DNA of 39,923 nucleotides, taken from the NCBI GenBank assembly GCA_964544295.1, contig CAZJBJ010000015.1, forward strand, positions 1 to 39,923, given 5' to 3'. Every line of letters begins with the position of its first letter. Positions within the stretch are counted from its first letter, which is position 1. The notes under the pieces were generated by a model that searched no databases, was not told the DNA's origin, and worked only from the letters and a program-made list of their open reading frames with translations. This DNA comes from JAENVU01 sp964544295 (lineage in GTDB: Bacteria; Actinomycetota; Acidimicrobiia; IMCC26256; JAENVU01). Shown here piece after piece: positions 1-8,089 of the stretch. Made by a program: the position numbers and the translations under genes.

Positions 1-1334
1 AGGGTCTCCCGCAGCGCGAGCGCGGTGGATTCGCCGAACGAACCGTTGACGAGCAACGCGAAGTCGAGCAGTCGGTCACTCGTGACGTATCCCGCCAAAC
101 CGCTCACGCCGCTCAGCGTGCCCGTCTTGGCCCGGAGGTTGCCGGCGAGCGGGGTCCCGACGAGTCGACGGGCCAGGGTGCCCCGCTCCCCCGCCACGGC
201 CAGCCCGGTGCTGATCGACGCGAGTCGCGGATCGGTCCGGGCCAACTCGAGGATCTGGAGGAGTGTGGAACAGCGCAGCCGATCCGTCGGCGCGAGTCCG
301 GAACCGTCGTCGATCACCGCATCGGTGAGGTCGACGCCGAGATCGGCCAGGACCGTGCGCAGCTCGGCGACTCCCCGATCGGTCGTGCCCACCTGCGCGC
401 CATCCGCGCCGAGCCGTTTGAGGAGCATCTCGGCCGTGAGGTTGTCGCTCGCGCTCAGCATCTCGGTCACGATCTCGGAGAGGGGCGGTGACGTCACCCG
501 CGCGAGGCCGATGGCCGCGGCCGCTTCGGAGGCGCGGCGGATCGGTCCGTTGACGGTCACGCCCCGGTCGCGGAGCAGGCGCGCGAACTCCTCACCGGCA
601 TTGACCGCCGGGTCCGGGACGCGGCCTCCGGTGGCCGCCGGGCCGGTGAAGCCGTCGTTGACGGTCAGTGCACCGACGGGGCCGATGGCGTCCTGTCCGC
701 CGGCCGTCCACTGGGGCCGGGCGCGCTCGGTGTCGAAGCGCCCGTCGTCGACGACGATCCCGTCGGCGATCTCCCGCAGGCCGTTCGCGACCGCGTCGTC
801 GGCCAGGGCTGCGAGCGGCGTCGTGGCGAGTCCCGCGGTGACCGGGTCGGCGTTCAGTGCCGCGATGCGTTCCGGGGTGGCGAGGAGCGGGTCGCCGGTG
901 CCGGTGAGCACGAGGCGTTCGACCCGACCACGCACCGGGTCGCCGGGGGAACCGACGTCGGTGGTGAAGCGGAAGTCGGGACCGAGCGCCTGGAGGGCCG
1001 CGGCCGCGGTGAGCAGCTTCATGGTGCTGGCGGGCGTGTGGGCCACGTCGGGGTGCAGTGCGGCGACCTGCCCGGTGTCGTCGGTGACCGCGACGCAGGC
1101 GTCCGTGCCCTCGGTCTGCGACGTGAGGGTCGCCGTCAGGCGTTGGCCGGCGGCGGCGTCGAGGACGGCCTGGGGCGTCCGGCGCGCCGACCAGAGCGGC
1201 GAGCCCAGGGTCGGGCCGGAGGCGGGCGCGTCCACCCCGGTCGGACCCCGGAACGCGGCCCAGGTGGCGGCCACCGCGACGGCGAGCAGTACGACGACGA
1301 GGATCCGCCGCACACGCGTTCCCCGCGGGTGCAT
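1..1334 (-). CDS. dacB: D-alanyl-D-alanine carboxypeptidase/endopeptidase (PBP4, peptidase S13), 3' end cut by window
   Basis: A penicillin-binding-protein-4 type serine peptidase that trims or cuts peptidoglycan peptides outside the membrane. 444 residues are visible and the C-terminus lies beyond base 1. The ATG at 1334 gives an Arg-rich N-terminus followed by a hydrophobic segment at residues 11-27, a signal peptide or anchor. All three active-site motifs are visible: STMK at 103-106 (nucleophile S103, K106), SDN at 296-298 and KTG at 403-405. The order and wide spacing between SxxK and SxN fit family S13, which carries inserted domains there. It starts 7 bp after the stop of the acyl-CoA synthetase alpha gene, so it is probably co-transcribed with it, although no functional link is obvious. 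The family call is firm; the balance of carboxypeptidase versus endopeptidase activity is not visible. Confidence 0.93.
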   Translation of the reverse strand, partial: MHPRGTRVRRILVVVLLAVAVAATWAAFRGPTGVDAPASGPTLGSPLWSARRTPQAVLDAAAGQRLTATLTSQTEGTDACVAVTDDTGQVAALHPDVAHTPASTMKLLTAAAALQALGPDFRFTTDVGSPGDPVRGRVERLVLTGTGDPLLATPERIAALNADPVTAGLATTPLAALADDAVANGLREIADGIVVDDGRFDTERARPQWTAGGQDAIGPVGALTVNDGFTGPAATGGRVPDPAVNAGEEFARLLRDRGVTVNGPIRRASEAAAAIGLARVTSPPLSEIVTEMLSASDNLTAEMLLKRLGADGAQVGTTDRGVAELRTVLADLGVDLTDAVIDDGSGLAPTDRLRCSTLLQILELARTDPRLASISTGLAVAGERGTLARRLVGTPLAGNLRAKTGTLSGVSGLAGYVTSDRLLDFALLVNGSFGESTALALRET

Positions 1335-1341
1335 CAGTCGA

Positions 1342-2826
1342 TCACCCGGTCAGGCCGCGGCGTTCCCGGAAGCGCGCGTAGCGGTACAGGTGACCGAGCG
1401 CCGTGACCGCGCGGTTCGACGACGCGTAACACAGCCGGCCCGAGTCGCGGACCGCACGCGGCCCCGCGTTGTCGGGGAATGCGATGGCGAGTTCGGTGGC
1501 GGTGAGGATCGGTTTGCCGGTCGCGTCACTGATCTCCGCAGCCGCCTGCGCGAACCGCGCGTCCTGGCGTTCGTGGTAGTCGACGATCCGTTCCAGTCCG
1601 TCGCCCGGATAGAACCGACCGTGGCGCATCAGGCGCGCCTGGTTGCTCTGGATGCCGAGACCCAGGTACACGACCGCGTCGATCGACTCGTGGCCCGCGA
1701 CCATCGCCATCACCTCGGGGATCGTGTCGCGCGTCTCTCCCCCGGCGAGGTCGATCGGGTTGTTCCGACTCCAGCGCGGCGGGAGCTTGGTGTCGATCTC
1801 GGCCAGCAGATCGTCGGGCATCGGCGCGAGGTTCAGGTCGCGGTGAGCGGTGATCGCGTCCGCCGTCACCACTCCCCATCCTCCGGCGGTGGTCATGACC
1901 GCGACGTTGGGGCCCTGCGGGAGCGGCTGGGTCGCGAACGTCGCCGCGGCTTCGAACGCCTCCTCGACGGTCGCGGCGCGCGTGGCGCCGGCCTGTCGGG
2001 TCATGCCGTCGAAGATCCGGTCGTCGCTCGCGAGCGCACCGGTGTGGCTCGCGGCCGCCCGCTGTCCGCCTGCCGTCGCCCCACCCTTGAGAAGAACGAG
2101 CGGCATGCGCTCGGTCACGGAGCGGATGCGGTCGAAGAAGCCGCGGCCGTCGGCGATGCCCTCGACGTAGGCGAGTCCGACCGTGGTGGCCGGATCCGAC
2201 GCGTAGAAGTCCAGGTAATCGGGCACGGTCACCATTGCCGCGTTCCCGGCACTCACCGCCCGGCTGATCCCGATGCCGGTCTGCACCGAGTAGTTCAGGA
2301 AGCTCGACACGAAGTTGCCGCTCTGGCTCGCGACGCCGATGTGGCCCCCGGGCGGGTACGGGGCGACGATCTGCGCGCACAGGTCCGAGGGCGTGCTGAC
2401 CACACCTTGTCCGTTCGGTCCGGCGACGAGGATGCCGAGATGCTCGGCGAGTGCGATGAGTTCGCGCTCCGCGACGCGGCCCTCCTCCCCCGCTTCGCCG
2501 TAGCCCGCGCTGGTGATGAAGGCGGCCCGGACGCCGCGCGCCGCGCACGTGCGCAGCAGGTCGGCGTTGGTGGCCGCCGGCGTGCAGACGAAGACGAGGT
2601 CGATCGGCGCGTCGGCGGGCAATTCGTCGATGGACGGGACGGTCTCGATGCCGAGAATCGTGCCGCCGTCGCGATTCGTGGCGTAGACGCCACCCGCGTA
2701 GCCCTGACTCAGGACGTTGTGGAGGGCGACGAACCCGAACTTACCGGGATGGCTCGACGCACCGGCGACGAGGACCGCACGCGGATCGAACAGGGCGCGG
2801 AAATGTTCGGACGTCAGGGAACTCAT
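1342..2826 (-). CDS. ADP-forming acyl-CoA synthetase, alpha (CoA-binding) subunit
   Basis: 494 residues. The N-terminal CoA-binding Rossmann domain (about 10-130) begins with the FDPRAVLVAGAS pattern typical of NDP-forming acyl-CoA synthetases. Two succinyl-CoA-ligase-like domains follow (about 155-430). H261 in SHTGA is the expected phosphohistidine that carries phosphate between acyl phosphate and ADP. Substrate is not readable: acetate, propionate or a branched or aromatic acid are all possible. The ATG overlaps the stop of the beta-subunit gene by 4 bp (ATGA at 2823-2826), so the two should be made in equal amounts. In many bacteria alpha and beta are one fused polypeptide; here they are separate. 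A protein-acetyltransferase fusion, seen in some relatives, is absent. Confidence 0.9.
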   Translation of the reverse strand: MSSLTSEHFRALFDPRAVLVAGASSHPGKFGFVALHNVLSQGYAGGVYATNRDGGTILGIETVPSIDELPADAPIDLVFVCTPAATNADLLRTCAARGVRAAFITSAGYGEAGEEGRVAERELIALAEHLGILVAGPNGQGVVSTPSDLCAQIVAPYPPGGHIGVASQSGNFVSSFLNYSVQTGIGISRAVSAGNAAMVTVPDYLDFYASDPATTVGLAYVEGIADGRGFFDRIRSVTERMPLVLLKGGATAGGQRAAASHTGALASDDRIFDGMTRQAGATRAATVEEAFEAAATFATQPLPQGPNVAVMTTAGGWGVVTADAITAHRDLNLAPMPDDLLAEIDTKLPPRWSRNNPIDLAGGETRDTIPEVMAMVAGHESIDAVVYLGLGIQSNQARLMRHGRFYPGDGLERIVDYHERQDARFAQAAAEISDATGKPILTATELAIAFPDNAGPRAVRDSGRLCYASSNRAVTALGHLYRYARFRERRGLTG

Positions 2827-3467
2827 GCCGACACCTCGACGAGCGCGTCGACCGCGACGGGGTGACCGTCGACGACGATCAGCGGGTTGAGGTCCACGCT
2901 GCGCACGTCGGCTCGCTGGGAGGCGAGGTCGGCGAGACCGGTGATCACCCGCACGAGCGCGGCGCGATCGACGGCGGGTTCGCCGCGGAACTCACCGAGG
3001 AGCGCCTGGGTCGCGAGGTCGTCGATGAGGTCCTCGGCGTCCGTGGCCGCCAGCGGGACGAGCCGGAACGCGACGTCCCCGAGGGCCTCGGCGAGAATGC
3101 CGCCGACGCCGAGCATCACGGTCGGGCCGAACTGGTCGTCGTGGTGGAGTCCGGCGATGAGCTCGCGGTTGCCGCGCAGCATGGGGGCCACGAGCAGGCT
3201 GACCGGGCCGTCGTCCTGGGTGGCCCGACCGAGCAACTCGGCGCCGGCCTGTTCGACCGCCGCCGCGTCGGTCAGGTTCAGTCGGACGAGCCCCCGCTCG
3301 GTCTTGTGGGCGATCGCGTCACCGTTGAGTTTCAGGACGACCGGGAACCCGATGTCCCGGGCTGCATCGGCCGCCGCGGCGGCGTCGGGCACGATGCGCT
3401 CGTCGGGCACGGGGATCCCGTAGCTCGCGACCAGCGATTTGGATTCGGCTTCGGAGAGGGTCGGCAC
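2823..3467 (-). CDS. ADP-forming acyl-CoA synthetase, beta (ATP-grasp) subunit
   Basis: 214 residues, the size of an isolated ATP-grasp_5 domain. It opens with the family signature of a conserved N-terminus (LSEAESKSLVASYGIPVP) followed by FPVVLKLNGDAIAHKTERG, the nucleotide-binding strand and loop. Near the C-terminus VDLNPLIV is the usual metal-binding end. It supplies ADP/ATP binding for the alpha subunit encoded immediately downstream. The start is GTG at 3467. A TACGGT hexamer lies 8 nt upstream (3476-3481 on the plus strand, read in reverse) and there is no Shine-Dalgarno sequence, so the mRNA may be leaderless. The AMP-forming ligase gene ends 51 bp upstream and read-through from it is also possible. 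Confidence 0.9.
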   Translation of the reverse strand: MPTLSEAESKSLVASYGIPVPDERIVPDAAAAADAARDIGFPVVLKLNGDAIAHKTERGLVRLNLTDAAAVEQAGAELLGRATQDDGPVSLLVAPMLRGNRELIAGLHHDDQFGPTVMLGVGGILAEALGDVAFRLVPLAATDAEDLIDDLATQALLGEFRGEPAVDRAALVRVITGLADLASQRADVRSVDLNPLIVVDGHPVAVDALVEVSA

Positions 3468-3518
3468 GGCCCGGGACCGTATCGCGGCGGATCCAAGGTG
3501 CAGTGCGGGTCGTCCGGC

Positions 3519-5087
3519 TCAGACCGAGCGGTCGGGCCAGAACTCGTCGCGCAGGACCCGCTTGAGGAGCTTGCCGGCGTCGGTGCGGGGCAGTTCGTCC
3601 CGGACTTCCCAGCCGCGGGGCACCTTGTACTTGGCCATGTTCGCCGCCGCGAAGTCGCGCAGACCGTCGAGGTCGAGGGTCACGCCGGGCTTGGCCTGCG
3701 CGATGCAGTACACGCTCTCGCCCCACTCGTCGTCGGGGATTCCGAACACGGCGACGTCGATGACGTCGGGATGACCGTGCAGCACCGCTTCGATCTCGGC
3801 CGGATAGATGTTCACCCCGCCGGAGATGATCATGTCCTTCTTCCGGTCGCAGATGTGGAGGTAGCCCTCGTCGTCGGCGTAGGCGATGTCGCCGACCGAC
3901 TTCCACTTGCCGCCCTCGTGTTCGCTCAACTGCTCCTCGGTTCGGTGGTAGCCGTCCATCGCCAGGCCGGTCGACATGAACAGCTCGCCCTGCTCCCCCA
4001 CGTCGGCCTCGGTGCCGTCCTCGCGCACGATGCGGAACTCGATCCCGCCGTAGGGCTTCCCGCACGATCCGGGTTTGCGCAGCTGGTCCTCCGGCCGCAG
4101 CACCGTGATGATGCCCATCTCGGTCGAGCCGTAGACCTCGAAGAGGAACCCGTCGCCGAGCTTCGCGATCACTTCCTGCTTCAGTGCGTACGGCACCGGC
4201 GCCGCGTTCGCGATCAGGCAGCGCATCGACGAACAGTCGGCGGTGGCGAGAGCGTCGTCCGGCAGCGACACGATCCGCTTGAGTTGGGTCGGGGCCGAGA
4301 ACGTGTTGGTCACCCGATGGTGTTTCACCGCCGCGAGCCACGCCTCGGGATCGAACCGACGCAGCACCACGATCGGCGACCCCGCCGAATGGTTGAGGGA
4401 GACGAACGCGAGCGGACCCGAGTGGTACATGGGGCCGGTGGTGATGTGCACCTCGTTCCCCATCTGGAATCCGAGTTCGCCGAGGAGCGCGAACACGATC
4501 TGCGCGTTGGTCGTGGTGCGCAACGCGCCCTTGGGTTTGCCGGTCGTGCCCGACGTGTAGAGCATCTGCGCACCGACCGCGGATGCGTCGACGGCGTTCG
4601 GCTCGGCGTCGGACTGACCGGCGAGACACGCGTCCCAATCGACGAAACCGTCGGGCAGCGGGGTGGGTTCGGCGGTGGCGCAGAAGCCGACGAGCGCCTT
4701 GACCTTCGGGATCTCGGCGCGCACCGATGCGATCAACGGCGCGTAGTCCGCATCGGCGACGACGAGGGTGGCGTCGGAGTTGTCGATGACGTAGGCCATC
4801 TCCTCGGCGGTGAACCGGTACGACAACGGGACGGCGACGAGCCCGGCCTTCCGGGCCGCGTGGATTACCGCGATCGTCTCGAGCGAGTTCGGACCGCACC
4901 AGACGATCCGATCCCCGGCCACCGCGCCGAGGGCGAGGAGGCCGTGCGCGAGCCGGTTGACGATCCGGTTGAGTTCCGCGTACGTCGTCGTCGAGAACCG
5001 GGCGCCGCTACTGGCGTCGACGATGACCGCGAGCCGGTCGGGTGATCCGTCGGCATGGAGTTGCAGGACATCCGGCATGGCCGCCAC
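3519..5087 (-). CDS. AMP-forming acyl-CoA synthetase (fatty-acid/aryl-CoA ligase)
   Basis: 522 residues of the ANL superfamily. It activates a carboxylic acid as acyl-AMP and then transfers it to CoA. The P-loop YTSGTTGKPKG is at 177-187, the adenine-binding YGSTE at 319-323, D400 in SVGD and R415 in DRKKD bind ribose, the hinge follows, and K506 in GKLLKR is the catalytic lysine of the C-terminal domain. I chose GTG at 5087 rather than ATG at 5078 because AAGGGGG sits 5 nt before the GTG but 14 nt before the ATG. Substrate is not determined; neighbours suggest medium-chain or aromatic acids for general acyl-CoA metabolism. It is followed by the ADP-forming synthetase genes, giving two chemically different acid-activating systems side by side. 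Confidence 0.93.
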   Translation of the reverse strand: MAAMPDVLQLHADGSPDRLAVIVDASSGARFSTTTYAELNRIVNRLAHGLLALGAVAGDRIVWCGPNSLETIAVIHAARKAGLVAVPLSYRFTAEEMAYVIDNSDATLVVADADYAPLIASVRAEIPKVKALVGFCATAEPTPLPDGFVDWDACLAGQSDAEPNAVDASAVGAQMLYTSGTTGKPKGALRTTTNAQIVFALLGELGFQMGNEVHITTGPMYHSGPLAFVSLNHSAGSPIVVLRRFDPEAWLAAVKHHRVTNTFSAPTQLKRIVSLPDDALATADCSSMRCLIANAAPVPYALKQEVIAKLGDGFLFEVYGSTEMGIITVLRPEDQLRKPGSCGKPYGGIEFRIVREDGTEADVGEQGELFMSTGLAMDGYHRTEEQLSEHEGGKWKSVGDIAYADDEGYLHICDRKKDMIISGGVNIYPAEIEAVLHGHPDVIDVAVFGIPDDEWGESVYCIAQAKPGVTLDLDGLRDFAAANMAKYKVPRGWEVRDELPRTDAGKLLKRVLRDEFWPDRSV

Positions 5088-5108
5088 GTGGTCCCCCTTC
5101 GGTCGGCT

Positions 5109-5121
5109 CCCCGGCACCCTA
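5109..5121 (-). promoter_or_regulatory. Candidate promoter -10 for the acyl-CoA synthetase gene
   Basis: TAGGGT on the minus strand (bases 5121 to 5116) followed by 7 nt to a likely transcription start near 5108. This would give a leader of about 20 nt carrying the AAGGGGG ribosome site before the GTG at 5087. No convincing -35 was found. Confidence 0.4.
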
Positions 5122-5167
5122 CCGACGACGGATCGGGATTGTCGGGAACCAGCCGCTCCCACGCGAC

Positions 5168-5905
5168 ATGATGACGGCCGTGTCCGACGCACCGACGATC
5201 TCAGTCGTGGTTCCCGCCTACAACGAGGCCGCGCTCCTCGGCGAGACCGTGCGGGGTCTGGTCGACGGGCTCCGCTCCACCGGAGAACTGTTCGAACTCA
5301 CGATCGTCGAGAACGGCTCGACCGACGGCACCCTCACGGTGTTGCACCAGATCGCCGACGCCGTTCCCGAGGTCCGCGCCCACTCGATGCGCACGGCCGA
5401 CTACGGCGAGGCCCTCCGCACCGGCCTGCTCGCGTCGCGCGGTGACGTCGCGGTGATCTTCGACGCGGACTTCTGGGACTTGCAGTTCATGAAGGAAGCG
5501 CTCGGGGTGCTGGACGGCTCGCCGGAGCCCGTCGGTCCGGTGATCGTGGTCGGATCCAAGCGTGCTCCGGGTTCCCAGGACGAGCGAGCGGCGCTGCGCC
5601 GGTTGGCCACCAACGTCTTCTCCACCATCCTGCGGGTCGGCTTCGGGCTCACGGTGTCCGACACCCACGGGATGAAGGTGCTGAACCTCGGTGTCCTCCG
5701 CCCGATCGTCCGCGAGTGTCGCAACGGGTCGGACCTGTTCGACACGGAACTGATCCTGCGCGCGGAGCGGGCCGGGCTGGCCGTGGCCGAGGTGCCGGTG
5801 GCCGTCGCCGAACTCCGGCCGGCGCGGACGTCGATCGCCCGACGTGTCCCGCGCACCCTGCTCGGCCTCGCCAAGCTGCGCTGGCATCTCGGCTCCGGCC
5901 GGTGA
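5168..5905 (+). CDS. Family 2 glycosyltransferase (DPM1/polyprenyl-phosphate type)
   Basis: 245 residues. The GT-A fold starts with ISVVVPAYNEAALLGETV, then VENGSTDGT, and a metal-binding DAD in IFDADFWDLQF. The size and the absence of membrane segments resemble the soluble dolichyl/polyprenyl-phosphate sugar synthases, but the acceptor cannot be read. Two adjacent ATGs (5168, 5171) and a GTG (5180) are possible starts; none has a strong ribosome site, and 5168 is used here. An open frame continues upstream to 5042 but lacks family similarity. The stop overlaps the GTG of the next gene by 4 bp (GTGA, 5902-5905), so it is translated together with the deacetylase. Confidence 0.85.
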   Translation: MMTAVSDAPTISVVVPAYNEAALLGETVRGLVDGLRSTGELFELTIVENGSTDGTLTVLHQIADAVPEVRAHSMRTADYGEALRTGLLASRGDVAVIFDADFWDLQFMKEALGVLDGSPEPVGPVIVVGSKRAPGSQDERAALRRLATNVFSTILRVGFGLTVSDTHGMKVLNLGVLRPIVRECRNGSDLFDTELILRAERAGLAVAEVPVAVAELRPARTSIARRVPRTLLGLAKLRWHLGSGR

Positions 5906-6906
5906 TCCCGAGGGCCGACGACGCGGCGCGGCACGAACTCGGCGTGGTCGACGTCGTTCCCGGCTACGTCGATCTCCAGATCAACGGCGTCGACGACATC
6001 GATTTCTCGGTCGCCCGAGATGCGGAGTGGGAACGCGTCGGTCGCCGGCTGCTCGCCGCCGGCGTCACCGAGTACCTGCCCACGATCTGTTCGATGCCGC
6101 TGGACCGGTACGACCGGGTGCTCGGCCGCATCGCCGCCGCCCAGCGTGCCACCCTCCGCACGCCACTTCCCGAGATCGTCGGTGTCCACCTCGAAGGACC
6201 GTTCCTCGGCGGTGCGCTGGGCGCGCATCCGGCCGCGGTGGTCCGACCCCTGGAGCTCGACTGGCTCGTCGGCCTGCTCGATGCTCATCCCGGGCTGGTG
6301 CGGCTGGTGACCCTGGCGCCCGAGGCCGATCCGACCGGTGTCGGGATCCGGACGCTCGTCGACCGCGGTGTCGTGGTGGCGCTCGGTCACTCGACGTGCT
6401 CGTACGAGGACGCGGTGCGGGCGGCGGCGGCCGGCGCGTCGCTGACCACGCACCTCTTCAACGGGATGGGTGCGTTGCACCATCGCGCGCCCGGCATCGC
6501 CGGAGCCGCACTCGATCCGCGGACGTCCCTGACGGCCACCCTGATCGCCGATCTCGTGCACGTGCACCCGGCGGTGATCGCGATGACGTTCGCGGCCGGG
6601 GCGCCCATCCTGGTGAGCGATGCGGTCGCGACCGGCGTGTCGTATTTCGACGAGATGGTCATCGAGTCCGGCGGCGCGGCCTACCTCCCGAGTGGCACGC
6701 TCACCGGCGCGGTCAGCTTGTTGGACGATGCCGTCCGCAACGTCGTCGGTCTCGGCGTCGACCGCGCCGACGCGATCGCGGCGGCGTCGACCCGACCCGC
6801 GGCGGTGCTCGGTCGTCAGCCCCGTTCGTGGATCGGGCTGGATCAGCAACTGCGGGTCCGAGCCGCCTGGCGCGGGGACGAACTGATCTACCGGGCGGAG
6901 TCGTGA
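5902..6906 (+). CDS. nagA: N-acetylglucosamine-6-phosphate deacetylase, N-terminally short
   Basis: 334 residues of the amidohydrolase superfamily; it should convert GlcNAc-6-P to GlcN-6-P and acetate. Barrel motifs are intact: PGYVDLQING at 20-29 (the Q/N form of the usual HxH, as in E. coli NagA), E98 in HLEGPF, H163 in LGHSTC, H184 in THLFNGMG, and the catalytic D240 in LVSDAVATG. E. coli NagA has about 50 residues before the PGFIDVQLNG strand; here there are only about 19, so most of the N-terminal beta-sandwich half is missing. The GTG at 5902 overlaps the previous stop. An in-frame extension to 5716 exists but reads as an Arg/Pro/Ala-rich shadow of the glycosyltransferase. No nagB or sugar transporter is nearby. 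Confidence 0.88.
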   Translation: MIPRADDAARHELGVVDVVPGYVDLQINGVDDIDFSVARDAEWERVGRRLLAAGVTEYLPTICSMPLDRYDRVLGRIAAAQRATLRTPLPEIVGVHLEGPFLGGALGAHPAAVVRPLELDWLVGLLDAHPGLVRLVTLAPEADPTGVGIRTLVDRGVVVALGHSTCSYEDAVRAAAAGASLTTHLFNGMGALHHRAPGIAGAALDPRTSLTATLIADLVHVHPAVIAMTFAAGAPILVSDAVATGVSYFDEMVIESGGAAYLPSGTLTGAVSLLDDAVRNVVGLGVDRADAIAAASTRPAAVLGRQPRSWIGLDQQLRVRAAWRGDELIYRAES

Positions 6907-8060
6907 ACGGGTCGGGCAACCTCTACGCGGCGGCGATCTCGGAGCATCCGGTCGCGGCGCAGGCGGTGGGCGAACTCGCCGGGTCGGTCCTCGAACAACT
7001 CGACGGTCGGCGCGCCGATCTGCTCGTGACGTTCGTGTCGCCGCACTTCGCCGGCGCATCCGAGGACGTCGCCGGCGTGCTGCGGGCCGTCCTCGAACCC
7101 CGCACCCTCATCGGGTCCACGCACGCGGCCGTCATCGGTACCGGGCGCGAGGTCGAGCACACCCCCGCGATCGCGGTCTGGGCCGCGGCCTTCGGCGAGA
7201 CCGTCGTGCGTCCCCTCCGGTTGGCGGTGGATCAGCGACCCGAGGGCGCGGCGCTCGTCGGCTGGCCCGCCGACCTCCCGCCGGACGCCCACACGATGAT
7301 CCTCCTCGCCGACCCGTTCTCGTTCCCGACCGACGGGGTGCTCGCGTCGCTGCGCACGTCGCATCCCGAACTGCGCGTCGTCGGTGGGATGGCGTCGGCC
7401 GCGAACGGTCCGGGCGGCAATCGCCTCCTGTGCGACCACGAGGTCCGCGCCGACGGCGCGGTCGGGGTGGTGCTCTCCGGTCCCGATCCGGTGGAGTGTG
7501 TGGTGTCCCAGGGGTGCCGTCCGATCGGCCAGCCGTTCACCGTCACCGCCGTCGACGGCAACTACCTGCTGGCGCTCGGTGGACGACCCGCCCTCGAACG
7601 GTTGCAGGAGATCGCCCTCGAACTCCCCGAGGACGAGCGCGAACACCTCCAACGCGGACTCCAGGTCGGGGTCGTGGTCGACGAGCGGATCATCGACTTC
7701 GACCGCGGCGACTTCCTGATCCGCAACGTGCTCGGTGCCCGCAGCGACGACGGCGCCCTCTCGATCGGCGCCCGGGTGGACATCGGCCAGACCGTGCAGT
7801 TCCACGTGCGGGACGCGATCTCGGCCGACGCCGACCTGCGTCAGCTCCTCGGCGCCCGCACGGGTGCCGGTGCGCTCCTCTTCACCTGCACCGGACGCGG
7901 TGAGCGCTTCTTCGGGGTGTCCGACCACGACGCCGCGGTCGTGGCCGATCTCCTCGGACCGGTTCCCACCGCGGGCGGATTCTGTGCCGGCGAGATCGGT
8001 CCCGTCGGTCCCGCCAACCACGTCCACGGGTTCACCGCGTCGGTCGCGATCTTTCGCTGA
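6903..8060 (+). CDS. FIST N- and C-domain sensor protein
   Basis: 385 residues. The FIST N domain covers roughly 20-215, with RVVGGMASAANGPGGNRLL marking its end. The FIST C domain covers about 225-370, with an ALLFTCTGRGERFFG core and a GGFCAGEIGPVG C-terminal strand that strongly characterise the family. FIST domains are proposed to bind small ligands such as amino acids and are often fused to or encoded beside signal-transduction modules. Here the protein stands alone, with no transmembrane, kinase or GGDEF domain. The GTG start at 6903 overlaps the nagA stop (GTGA, 6903-6906), making it the third member of a translationally coupled trio. A role as a regulator or binding protein for amino-sugar or cell-wall metabolites is inference only. 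Confidence 0.88.
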   Translation: MNGSGNLYAAAISEHPVAAQAVGELAGSVLEQLDGRRADLLVTFVSPHFAGASEDVAGVLRAVLEPRTLIGSTHAAVIGTGREVEHTPAIAVWAAAFGETVVRPLRLAVDQRPEGAALVGWPADLPPDAHTMILLADPFSFPTDGVLASLRTSHPELRVVGGMASAANGPGGNRLLCDHEVRADGAVGVVLSGPDPVECVVSQGCRPIGQPFTVTAVDGNYLLALGGRPALERLQEIALELPEDEREHLQRGLQVGVVVDERIIDFDRGDFLIRNVLGARSDDGALSIGARVDIGQTVQFHVRDAISADADLRQLLGARTGAGALLFTCTGRGERFFGVSDHDAAVVADLLGPVPTAGGFCAGEIGPVGPANHVHGFTASVAIFR

Positions 8061-8089
8061 ATCGCCGACGCGAGTTCACGGCGCGCGGG

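Noticed and set aside
25..2865. Very long plus-strand open frame over the minus-strand carboxypeptidase and acyl-CoA synthetase genes.
   Set aside because: Arg/Ser/Pro-rich composition with no motifs; it is the antisense shadow expected in GC-rich DNA. The minus-strand frames carry complete catalytic motifs.
2862..5045. Long plus-strand open frame antisense to the two ligase genes.
   Set aside because: Asp/Gly/Arg-rich, no recognisable fold; the minus-strand products have clear ANL and ATP-grasp motifs.
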